DNA of 22,081 nucleotides, from positions 1 to 22,081 of the forward strand of contig DATAXI010000150.1 of NCBI GenBank assembly GCA_036266845.1, given 5' to 3'. Position numbers and translations under genes: made by a program. Positions 8,963 to 15,343 of this stretch are shown here, in pieces. Source of the DNA: DATAXI01 sp036266845. Lineage in GTDB: Bacteria > Verrucomicrobiota > Verrucomicrobiia > Chthoniobacterales > Chthoniobacteraceae. A model generated the notes under the pieces. The model was not told where the DNA came from. It worked only from the letters and a program-made list of their open reading frames with translations, and did no database searches. Every line of letters begins with the position of its first letter. Positions within the stretch are counted from its first letter, which is position 1.

Positions 8963-9430
8963 TTACTTCGCGCCGGACCCGACTGCGGCATCCAGCAGTG
9001 TTCTTACCTGGGAGACCAGCTTCTTCTGCGTGTGCGGCTTCGGGATGAAACCGAGCAGGCCGTTCTCAAGCATCCAATTCATCCGCGCCGGGCGCTCCAG
9101 TCCGCTGGTCAGCACTACGGCCGCCTGGGGATTGATCATTCGCAGCTCGTTAAAGACCGCAAACCCGTCAAAAAGCGGCATCGCGTAATCCAGGATGGTC
9201 AGATCGATCTGGCCGCCCAGTTTCCGGTAAATCCGCAGCGCCTCAAATCCATCGTGAGTGACGACCACGCGGTATCCTTCCGCGACCAGAATACGCTCCA
9301 TCAGCAGCGTCGCAAAGGGCTCATCGTCCACCACCAGCACGAGTTCGCGGGCGCCATCACGATTTGCGATTCGGATATCATCGCCGGCGCCGGGCTGCGC
9401 GTTTTTTTTGAGAATATCGGCTTGGGACAT
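8963..9430 (-). CDS. Stand-alone receiver-domain response regulator
   Basis: A 155-residue CheY-like protein: about 28 polar residues, then one receiver domain and no output domain. All active-site residues are present: acidic pair Asp35/Asp36 in LVVDDEP, phospho-acceptor Asp81 in LDYAMP, Thr108-Ser109 in LTSG, and Lys131 in FIPKPH. It should be phosphorylated by a histidine kinase encoded elsewhere; none is in the window. Single-domain regulators of this type pass phosphate along relays or act by protein contact. The start at 9430 is supported by GGAAGAG on the minus strand (9438-9444), seven bases upstream. Its stop codon abuts the GH9 stop with no base between, so the convergent genes leave no room for a separate terminator. 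Any link to exopolysaccharide control is positional inference only. Confidence 0.9.
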   Translation of the reverse strand: MSQADILKKNAQPGAGDDIRIANRDGARELVLVVDDEPFATLLMERILVAEGYRVVVTHDGFEALRIYRKLGGQIDLTILDYAMPLFDGFAVFNELRMINPQAAVVLTSGLERPARMNWMLENGLLGFIPKPHTQKKLVSQVRTLLDAAVGSGAK

Positions 9431-9701
9431 GGGTTATCTCTTCCATAGCTTGAAAAATACCAGCCCCCGTTAAAAATCATTATTATGGGGAGTCAGTTTC
9501 TCCCGGGGCGCTGGCCGGGAGTGTCTTGCCCAGAGAAAAGTTACTTGCTACGGGCCGCACTCGATGCCGGTTTCGCCGCGTCCCCGCCTCCCCACTTCGC
9601 GCGAAACCGGAATTTTGGAATTGCGGCTGCACGCGCCGCGGCGCGTAAATGCCGGTAGGCGATCCGCTTTCCCACGGGCGCCTTTGTCTCCGCGCAAAGC
9701 C
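9431..9701. other. Divergent intergenic region with a short GC-rich hairpin
   Basis: This 271-base gap separates the response regulator from the DUF5069 gene and must hold both promoters. It includes the ribosome site of the response regulator (9438-9444). An AT-rich block lies at about 9450-9487. A hairpin sits at 9500-9521, with arms CTCCCGG and CCGGGAG around an eight-base loop and no T tract after it. I could not find a persuasive promoter pair on either strand. An open frame upstream of 9702 gives a basic, low-complexity extension and is not believed to be coding. Confidence 0.4.
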
Positions 9702-10130
9702 ATGAACCACCAAGCACCCAAAAGCTTTTACGAGAAAACCGCGGGAATGATGTATTTCGCCCGCATGCTGGATAAGATTCGCCTCTTCGCGAAAGGCGAA
9801 CTGCGGGAAGATTGCCATGAGAATATGGGAATGGCGGGCCGTGCGGACTGGCTGCTGTGCAATTATATGCGGGTGGATTACGCGGCGCTGCGCGAGCGCG
9901 TGCTTGCAGGCGGCTCGGATGAGGAAATCCTGGAATGGTGTTTCGCACGCGGACGCCGCCTGGATGAAAACGACATCCTCATCTGGAACGATTTCATCCG
10001 GAAACGCGGCTGGAATGACAGTGCGAACGTCCGCCTGGTGGCCTGGAAGGCGGAAAACGGCCTCGCGGACCGCGACGATCTGCAGTCGATTCCCGATTTC
10101 ACGGATGTGCTCGAAGGCCGTAAACCGTGA
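9702..10130 (+). CDS. DUF5069 family protein
   Basis: A 142-residue soluble protein with no signal peptide or membrane segment. The N-terminal ARMLDKIRLFAKGELREDCH and the later GGSDEEILEWCFARG match my recollection of DUF5069, a family of small proteins common in Verrucomicrobiota and Planctomycetota, whose function is unknown. The full length is about right for the family. I chose the ATG at 9702, because the family core begins close behind it (residues about 8-25). The open frame continues upstream to 9564, but that extension is arginine- and proline-rich and looks non-coding. No strong Shine-Dalgarno is visible. It stands alone between a divergent response regulator and a convergent OsmC gene, so context gives no functional hint. 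Confidence 0.72.
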   Translation: MNHQAPKSFYEKTAGMMYFARMLDKIRLFAKGELREDCHENMGMAGRADWLLCNYMRVDYAALRERVLAGGSDEEILEWCFARGRRLDENDILIWNDFIRKRGWNDSANVRLVAWKAENGLADRDDLQSIPDFTDVLEGRKP

Positions 10131-10180
10131 TGCGGGGCGCCATCGTCGCGACTTTTAAGACGAAGTAATACGCCGCCCGC

Positions 10181-10606
10181 TTATCCCTCCAGCGTGGCGG
10201 TGAGCGTGATCTTCGCGTTCAGCACCTTTGAAACGGGGCAATTTGCCTTGGCGCCGGCCGCCACTTCCTCGAATTTGGCCTGATCGATTCCCGGCGCCTT
10301 TCCCGTAAGGTCGAGGTGCACGGCGCTGATGGCCCAGCCGCCTTCCACCTGGTCCAGGGAGAGCGTCGCCTTGGTGGAGAGCCGGTCGGGCGTGATGCCC
10401 GCCTGTCCCAGCGCGGCGGAGAGCGCCATCGTGAAACAGCCCGCGTGGGCCGCCGCGATCAGCTCCTCCGGGTTTGTCTCCACCCCATCGCCGAAACGGG
10501 ATCGAAACGAATAAGGCGTCTCCTTGAGGATGCCGCTCTGCGCGGTAAGCGTCCCCTTGCCTTCCTTGAGGTTGCCACTCCAGACTGCGGATGCGGTGCG
10601 TTTCAT
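10181..10606 (-). CDS. osmC: OsmC-family peroxiredoxin
   Basis: A 141-residue OsmC/Ohr-type thiol peroxidase. It opens MKRTASAVWSGNLKEGKG and includes NPEELIAAAHAGCFTMAL with the peroxidatic Cys57, preceded by Glu47/Glu48. NCPVSKVLNA follows with the resolving Cys123. This two-cysteine spacing and the GKGTLTAQSG stretch are closer to OsmC than to Ohr. Such dimeric cytoplasmic enzymes reduce organic hydroperoxides, usually with lipoylated protein as reductant. I chose the ATG at 10606; the frame is open further upstream to 10840, but the added residues do not fit the family and lie in the divergent intergenic region. It is convergent with the DUF5069 gene (50 bases between stops) and divergent from the transporter. 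It is likely a single-gene unit, unrelated to the glycan genes. Confidence 0.92.
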   Translation of the reverse strand: MKRTASAVWSGNLKEGKGTLTAQSGILKETPYSFRSRFGDGVETNPEELIAAAHAGCFTMALSAALGQAGITPDRLSTKATLSLDQVEGGWAISAVHLDLTGKAPGIDQAKFEEVAAGAKANCPVSKVLNAKITLTATLEG

Positions 10607-10800
10607 AAATGGATGATGATATTGAGGGTCCCCTACACTTCGCGCCAGCCGGGCACGCGGTTGCATCGATTTTGCGATTTCTTCATCTCCGGGAAAAAGC
10701 CGCCGGCTGTCCGCCTGTTTTGCCCCCCCCGATACTAAAGTACGGTAATTTTCGCTTTTATCCCGTCCGGCTTTCCCGGCAACCTGCCCGCGTGCCAGAC
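10607..10800. other. Divergent intergenic region between osmC and the transporter
   Basis: This 194-base gap must carry promoters for osmC (leftward) and the transporter (rightward). I saw no convincing -35/-10 pair. A run of eight C residues lies at about 10724-10731, just before a small dyad TACT-AA-AGTA (10733-10742) in a locally AT-rich stretch, which could be part of a promoter or operator. The transporter frame stays open through this gap back to 10609, but that extension has no transporter-like character. Confidence 0.35.
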
Positions 10801-12333
10801 ATGGGACTCCCCTCTCCCCCGCGTACCGGTGACAGCGCATCGCCTGGTCCCAAGCTTTACCATTGCGGAACGCTTGTTTACACGCGGGGACAATTGGCGA
10901 TGCTCTGCTTCTGGCTGCTGTGGGGAGATTTTTGTTTCGTGTTCATGCAGAATGTGGTGCCGACCATCATGCCGCTGAAGTTTCAGGCACTGGGCGTATC
11001 GAATGCCACCATGGGCCTCATCCTTGGCTCGATGCCGCCGGCCATTCATATTTTCCTCAATCCGGTCATCAGTTTCAAGAGCGACCGTTACCGCGGGCGC
11101 TTCGGGCGCAGGATTCCCTTCATGCTCGTCACGCTGCCCTTCATCGTGCTCTGCCTGGTGGCGCTGGGGCATGGGGAAGAAATCGGCTACTGGCTGCACG
11201 GCGCCCTGGGCTCCACGCTGGCGCATTACAAGCCGAAGGCGGTCGCGACCACGGTCATCGAGGTGCTGCTGGTGCTCTTCGCGGTGCTGAGCGTCATTGG
11301 CAATACGGTTTACTGGTACCTTTTTAACGACGTGGTGCCGGAACATTTGCTGGCCCGGTTCATGTCCTGGTTCCGCATGGTGAGCATGGGGGCGCTGTGG
11401 CTTTACAGCGTCTTCGTCTTCAAATACGCCGCCACGCACTCGGAGGCGATTTTCGTGGGGGCGGGCCTGCTTTACCTGGCGGGCTTTGGGGCGATGTGCC
11501 TCTTCGTCAAGGAGGGCAAGTATCCACCCCCGCCATCCTATCTGGATGGGAAATCAGGGATGGTCGCGGCGATCAAAACCTATGGAAAGGAATGCCATTG
11601 CCACCGGCTTTATTGGTTCATGTTTTTTGCGGCGATGTGTGGCGCATTGGGCGTGTTCGGCACCACGCTCGGGATTACCGGCAACCCCTTCATGGTGCTC
11701 TATCTCAAGGACACGGGGCTGGAGCTGGACCAGATCGGAAAAATAGCGGGCACGAGCGGCCTGGTAAGCGGGCTCATGACGCTGGCCAGCGGCTGGCTGG
11801 CGGACCGCTACCATCCCATCCGGGTGGTGATCGCGGGACAGGTGTTTCAATGTGTATTTGTGCTGCCCGCGCTGCTGGTCTGGTTCTTTTGGCACCCGTC
11901 CCATCACGCCGCCTATATCGCATGGATGCTTTGGTCGCTGGCGCTGTGCGCGCCGGCAATGGCCTTGATCGGCGTAAACGATCCGCCGCTCCTGATGCGC
12001 CTTTTTCCGCGGTCGCGCTACGGGCAATTCTGCTCTGCCAATGCGATGTGGCGGGCGGCGGGCGGCATCACGGGCGGCATCCTCGGCGGGCTCTTCCTGG
12101 ATGCCATGGGGAGGAACGCCCCGGTGGGGGGCCGCTATCTCTGGCTGCCGGTCTGGCAACTCGTTTTCCAAATCCCCACGGTCATCGCGACTCTCCTGGT
12201 TTACATCGAGTGGAAAAAGCTGGGCGCCGATAACTACTACCTGCCCCCTCTGCACCAGACGCAAACGCTGGACCCCGCGCAGATGGCGGCCGTGCTGGAT
12301 GCCGAAGGCACGGCGCCGCAGGATGCCGCGTAA
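10801..12333 (+). CDS. GPH/MFS-type sugar transporter
   Basis: A 510-residue integral membrane protein with about 12 membrane segments. The loop after the second segment pair reads FKSDRYRGRFGRRIPF (about residues 92-107). This is the Asp-Arg-x-x-x-x-Gly-Arg-Arg-x-Pro loop of the glycoside-pentoside-hexuronide:cation symporters and related MFS sugar carriers. A second copy, LASGWLADRYHPIR, sits in the C-terminal half, as expected for the duplicated MFS fold. It should import mono- or oligosaccharides with H+ or Na+. I chose the ATG at 10801; a GTG nine bases earlier (10792) is in frame, and neither has a clear ribosome site. The XylR-like regulator follows 56 bases later on the same strand, so both serve the same glycan locus. 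The sugar is unknown; the GH31, GH2 and sulfatase genes suggest a (sulfated) oligosaccharide. Confidence 0.82.
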   Translation: MGLPSPPRTGDSASPGPKLYHCGTLVYTRGQLAMLCFWLLWGDFCFVFMQNVVPTIMPLKFQALGVSNATMGLILGSMPPAIHIFLNPVISFKSDRYRGRFGRRIPFMLVTLPFIVLCLVALGHGEEIGYWLHGALGSTLAHYKPKAVATTVIEVLLVLFAVLSVIGNTVYWYLFNDVVPEHLLARFMSWFRMVSMGALWLYSVFVFKYAATHSEAIFVGAGLLYLAGFGAMCLFVKEGKYPPPPSYLDGKSGMVAAIKTYGKECHCHRLYWFMFFAAMCGALGVFGTTLGITGNPFMVLYLKDTGLELDQIGKIAGTSGLVSGLMTLASGWLADRYHPIRVVIAGQVFQCVFVLPALLVWFFWHPSHHAAYIAWMLWSLALCAPAMALIGVNDPPLLMRLFPRSRYGQFCSANAMWRAAGGITGGILGGLFLDAMGRNAPVGGRYLWLPVWQLVFQIPTVIATLLVYIEWKKLGADNYYLPPLHQTQTLDPAQMAAVLDAEGTAPQDAA

Positions 12334-12373
12334 CTCGCCGTGCTAGTTTGACTTTGCGCCGCACTGTTGAAAT

Positions 12374-12379
12374 AAAGGA
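12374..12379 (+). promoter_or_regulatory. Ribosome binding site fixing the regulator start
   Basis: AAAGGA lies 10 bases before the ATG at 12390. No such site precedes the alternative upstream start at 12348, so this decides the start of the XylR-like gene. Confidence 0.6.
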
Positions 12380-12389
12380 ACGCCTCCCC

Positions 12390-13535
12390 ATGAAGAACAT
12401 CCTCCTCGTGCTGCGCAACTACCGGCGGGAGATCCATGAGGCGGTTTTTGATTATGCGCAGACCAGGGGCTGGCTGCTCGAGTACTTTCCAAAAGCCCCG
12501 GGCCGGTGGCGCGGCGATGGCATCCTGACGGATTACCTGAGCGATAAGGAACTCGCGCAGGTGCGCGGCAAGAGCCGCATCCCGGTGGTGATGCGGCAGT
12601 ACTCCGAGGCGGAGCGCGTGGGAGCCGTGTTTGGAGATATGGACGCCATCGCGGAGATGGCGGTGGAGTATTTCCAAAACCGCGGCATCCGGACCGTGGC
12701 GGGCATCGACCGTTTCGTCTGGAAGTTCGATCCCTGCCGCCGCTTCATCGATCACGCCAAGCGCCAGGGTTTCAAGGCGGAGCACTTCTGCTGGGGGGAA
12801 AGCCGGGATGAGGAAAATTACGCCGGCGCGGTGATGACGCTCCGGAAATATCTCCGCCAGCTCTCCAAGCCATGCGGCATCTTCCTGGGCGGGATGCATT
12901 GCGCCAATATGGTGTACCGGGCCTGCGCGATGGAAAAAATCCAGATTCCGAAAGACCTGGCGATCCTGACCAATGACGATGACCCGCTGGTCTGCGAATC
13001 CTACGAGCCGCGGCTCTCCGGCATCGCCGGGGAGATCAACCACATAGGCCTGGAGATGGCGCGGATGCTGGACCGGATGATGGCCGATCCGGATCTCAAG
13101 CCGAAGGCGATGTTCATCGCGCCGCAAAAAGTCATTACCCGGCAGAGCACGGACATCCTGGCGGTGCCGCACCCGGCCACGGCAAAGGCGATCCATTATA
13201 TCTTTGAAAGTTACGGGAAGCTGATCGGCGTGGAAGATGTGAGCAGGCACGCGGGGCTTTCCCTGAACGCGCTTCAATTCAACTTCCGCAGGTATGTGGG
13301 GAAGGCGCCCAGCGAATTTCTGCGCCAGATCCGGATGAATCGCGCGCGCGAGCTTCTGGAGGAGAGCGAGGCCACGCTCCAGCAGATTGCACGGCAGACG
13401 GGCTACAGCTCCGCGATGGCCCTCTACATCGCCTTCAAGCGGGAGTTCAAGCAGACGCCCGGGGCCTACCGGCGGGAAAGCCGCGCGGATCCCTCGCGGA
13501 AGCGGGAAGCGCATATCCACGAGATGCCGCACTGA
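12390..13535 (+). CDS. XylR-type AraC-family transcriptional regulator
   Basis: A 381-residue regulator. The N-terminal two thirds form a LacI/periplasmic-binding-like sugar-sensing domain. It opens NILLVLRNYRREIHEAVFDYA, and includes GIFLGGMHCANMVYRACA and then IPKDLAILTNDDDPLVCES, a typical LacI-family stretch. From about residue 258 a linker leads to an AraC-type double helix-turn-helix. The first HTH is VEDVSRHAGLSLNALQFNFR. The second is LQQIARQTGYSSAMALYIAF, followed by the diagnostic FKQTPGAYRRE. This architecture is that of XylR (xylose regulator), common in Verrucomicrobiota next to glycan-degradation genes; the ligand here need not be xylose. It should bind inverted or direct repeats near the transporter, GH31, sulfatase and GH2 genes, and may autoregulate. 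The ribosome site at 12374-12379 supports this start. Confidence 0.87.
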   Translation: MKNILLVLRNYRREIHEAVFDYAQTRGWLLEYFPKAPGRWRGDGILTDYLSDKELAQVRGKSRIPVVMRQYSEAERVGAVFGDMDAIAEMAVEYFQNRGIRTVAGIDRFVWKFDPCRRFIDHAKRQGFKAEHFCWGESRDEENYAGAVMTLRKYLRQLSKPCGIFLGGMHCANMVYRACAMEKIQIPKDLAILTNDDDPLVCESYEPRLSGIAGEINHIGLEMARMLDRMMADPDLKPKAMFIAPQKVITRQSTDILAVPHPATAKAIHYIFESYGKLIGVEDVSRHAGLSLNALQFNFRRYVGKAPSEFLRQIRMNRARELLEESEATLQQIARQTGYSSAMALYIAFKREFKQTPGAYRRESRADPSRKREAHIHEMPH

Positions 13536-13587
13536 GCCGGGCGGGATAGCTCCACGCCGCCAATGGTCCGCCGCCGGAGTTAAGGAA

Positions 13588-13621
13588 CGGAAGAAACGGG
13601 GGTGTAGGGCCGTTTCTTCCG
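13588..13621 (+). repeat. 12-bp perfect inverted repeat (terminator or operator)
   Basis: Arms CGGAAGAAACGG (13588-13599) and CCGTTTCTTCCG (13610-13621) pair perfectly around a 10-base loop. It lies 52 bases after the regulator stop and 157 bases before the GH31 start. No T tract follows, so it is not a standard intrinsic terminator. It could be a hairpin that stops the regulator transcript or a palindromic site for the neighbouring regulator. The sequence supports the repeat itself; the role is open. Confidence 0.7.
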
Positions 13622-13670
13622 GCGATTCCCCCCTACGATGCCCTCCCGCCGGTGGCGCGGCGGCGATTCT

Positions 13671-13699
13671 TTTATATCGATTCAGGCGGGCTCTATATT
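13671..13699 (+). promoter_or_regulatory. Candidate sigma-70 promoter for the GH31 gene
   Basis: TTTATA (13671-13676) and TATATT (13694-13699) are spaced by 17 bases, in an AT-rich island between GC-rich flanks. Transcription would begin about 70 bases before the GH31 ATG. A similar TTTATA-17-TATAAG pair lies upstream of the sulfatase gene on the other strand. Confidence 0.35.
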
Positions 13700-13778
13700 G
13701 CTGCGGACGGATATTCGCCTTTTCTATTGGACGTCGGTCGCATCGCGTAAATTTTGGGCGGTCGAGCCGGATTCCGTG

Positions 13779-15341
13779 ATGTCTATCTCTACAAAAACAA
13801 ATGGTTCCCAGACCGGCAAAGACGACCATTTGAAGGTGGAACTGCTGCCGGAGGAGGGATGGTGGGGCGGCGCCATATCGAAGGGGATATTCATGCCATT
13901 CCGCCCCGGCTCCCCCCGCATCGTCCTCAATGGCACCACGCAGTACAACCAGGCGGCGCCGGTCCTGCTCTCCACCAAGGGGCGCAGCCTTTACAGCGAT
14001 GCCCCATTCGACTTCGAGATCTCGGACGGGCATCTGCACATCCACGGCGAGGGCAAGGTGCGGATCGATATCCACGGCGGGGACCTGCGCTCGGCGCATA
14101 ACGGCTGGGCGGCGCAATGCCTGTCGCTGCCATCGGATATTCCGCCGGAAATCCTCTTCCGCCAGCCGCAGTATTGCACCTGGATGGTCATGGGCGCGCG
14201 CCAGGAGCAGGGGGGAATCCTGAAATACGCGCGCGAGCTGGTGCGCCGCGGCTACCCGGCCGGCATTATGGTGATCGACGACACCTGGCAGGAGGATTAC
14301 GGGAACTGGGAATTCCATCCCCAACGCTTCCCGGACCCGCAGGCCATGATGCGGGAGCTGCACGCGCTCGGTTTTACGGTCATGCTCTGGGTGGTCCCTT
14401 ATGTCAGCCCGGACAGCCTCATCGCCCGCCAGTTGAACCGGCGCGCCTTTTTGATTCGCGACGCCAAAGGCGCACCCGCCGTCATCCGGTGGTGGAATGG
14501 AGCGAGCGCCGCGCTGGACCTGACGAACCCGGACGCGCTCCAGTGGTTTTGCGAGCGGCTGGATCAACTGATCGCGAATTACGGCGTGGCGGGCTTCAAG
14601 TTCGACGGCGGCGACGCCAATGATTACGACGCCTCGTGGAAGACGTTCGCCCCGGCTTCGCCAAATGATTTGACGGAGCTCTACAACCGGCTGGGGTTGC
14701 GCTATCCGCTGAATGAATTCCGCGCGGCGTGGAAGTGCAACGGGCTGCCGCTCAACCAGCGGCTCTGCGACAAGGATCACTCGTGGGAGGGCCTCAAGGC
14801 CATCCTCTCGGATACGCTTGCCGCGAATCTGCTGGGCTACCCCTTTGGCGCGCCGGACATGGTGGCCGGCGGCAAATACAACCAGGTGGAAGCAGGCCTG
14901 GCGTTCGATTCGGAGCTGTTTATCCGCTCCACCCAATTGGCGGTGCTGATGGCGATGATCCAGTTCTCGCTCGCGCCGTGGGACGTTCTCTCGCCGGAGC
15001 ACGAGCGCATCGTCCTGCGCGCCATCGAGCACCGGCGGCAGCTTACGGATTACATCGTCGCGCAGGCGCGCTCCTCCGCGCGAAGCGGCGAGCCGCTGAT
15101 CCGCGCGATGGAGTACAGTTATCCCGCGGACGATTGGGCGGAGTATCCCTGGCAATTCATGCTGGGGGACGGGGTGCTCGTGGCGCCGGTCATCGAGCGA
15201 GGGGCGGCTGTGAAGGCGGTGAAGCTGCCTCCGGGCCGGTGGATCGCCGATGACGGGAAGGAATTGAACGGCCCCGCCGATCTCCTCATCGCCGCGCCGC
15301 TGGAGCGGCTGCCGCATTTCATCCTGCAAAAAAAAGGCTGA
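13779..15341 (+). CDS. Glycoside hydrolase family 31 alpha-glycosidase
   Basis: A 520-residue enzyme with a short beta-sandwich (about 1-125) and a TIM barrel. The barrel starts around ILFRQPQYCTWMVMGA and has GIMVIDDTWQEDYGNWEF. Nucleophile Asp276 is in GFKFDGGDAND. The probable acid/base Asp331 is in LCDKDHSWEGL, the position of the family's GDN-x-S-x-W motif. GYPFGAPDMVAGG corresponds to the conserved Asp-Gly-Gly loop. The FKFDGGD form (instead of W-x-D-M-N-E) points to the diverged GH31 branch that includes MYORG-like alpha-galactosidases; exact specificity is uncertain. There is no signal peptide, so it acts in the cytoplasm on imported oligosaccharides. I chose the ATG at 13779; the frame is open back to 13638, but that part contains the candidate promoter. 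It ends two bases before the opposing DUF4832 gene. Confidence 0.85.
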   Translation: MSISTKTNGSQTGKDDHLKVELLPEEGWWGGAISKGIFMPFRPGSPRIVLNGTTQYNQAAPVLLSTKGRSLYSDAPFDFEISDGHLHIHGEGKVRIDIHGGDLRSAHNGWAAQCLSLPSDIPPEILFRQPQYCTWMVMGARQEQGGILKYARELVRRGYPAGIMVIDDTWQEDYGNWEFHPQRFPDPQAMMRELHALGFTVMLWVVPYVSPDSLIARQLNRRAFLIRDAKGAPAVIRWWNGASAALDLTNPDALQWFCERLDQLIANYGVAGFKFDGGDANDYDASWKTFAPASPNDLTELYNRLGLRYPLNEFRAAWKCNGLPLNQRLCDKDHSWEGLKAILSDTLAANLLGYPFGAPDMVAGGKYNQVEAGLAFDSELFIRSTQLAVLMAMIQFSLAPWDVLSPEHERIVLRAIEHRRQLTDYIVAQARSSARSGEPLIRAMEYSYPADDWAEYPWQFMLGDGVLVAPVIERGAAVKAVKLPPGRWIADDGKELNGPADLLIAAPLERLPHFILQKKG

Positions 15342-15343
15342 GG

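Noticed and set aside
9500..9521. Short GC-rich hairpin as an intrinsic terminator
   Set aside because: It has a seven-base stem, no T tract, and lies between two divergent genes where no transcript should end.
9564..9701. N-terminal extension of the DUF5069 gene
   Set aside because: The added 46 residues are Arg/Pro-rich and do not match the family, which begins near the ATG at 9702.
10609..10800. N-terminal extension of the transporter
   Set aside because: It would fill the divergent promoter region with osmC and adds no transporter-like segment.
12347..12375. TTGACT before the regulator as a promoter
   Set aside because: No acceptable -10 hexamer is found 16-18 bases downstream; the regulator may be co-transcribed with the transporter.
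13638..13778. N-terminal extension of the GH31 gene
   Set aside because: It covers the AT-rich promoter-like island and has no signal peptide or family match.
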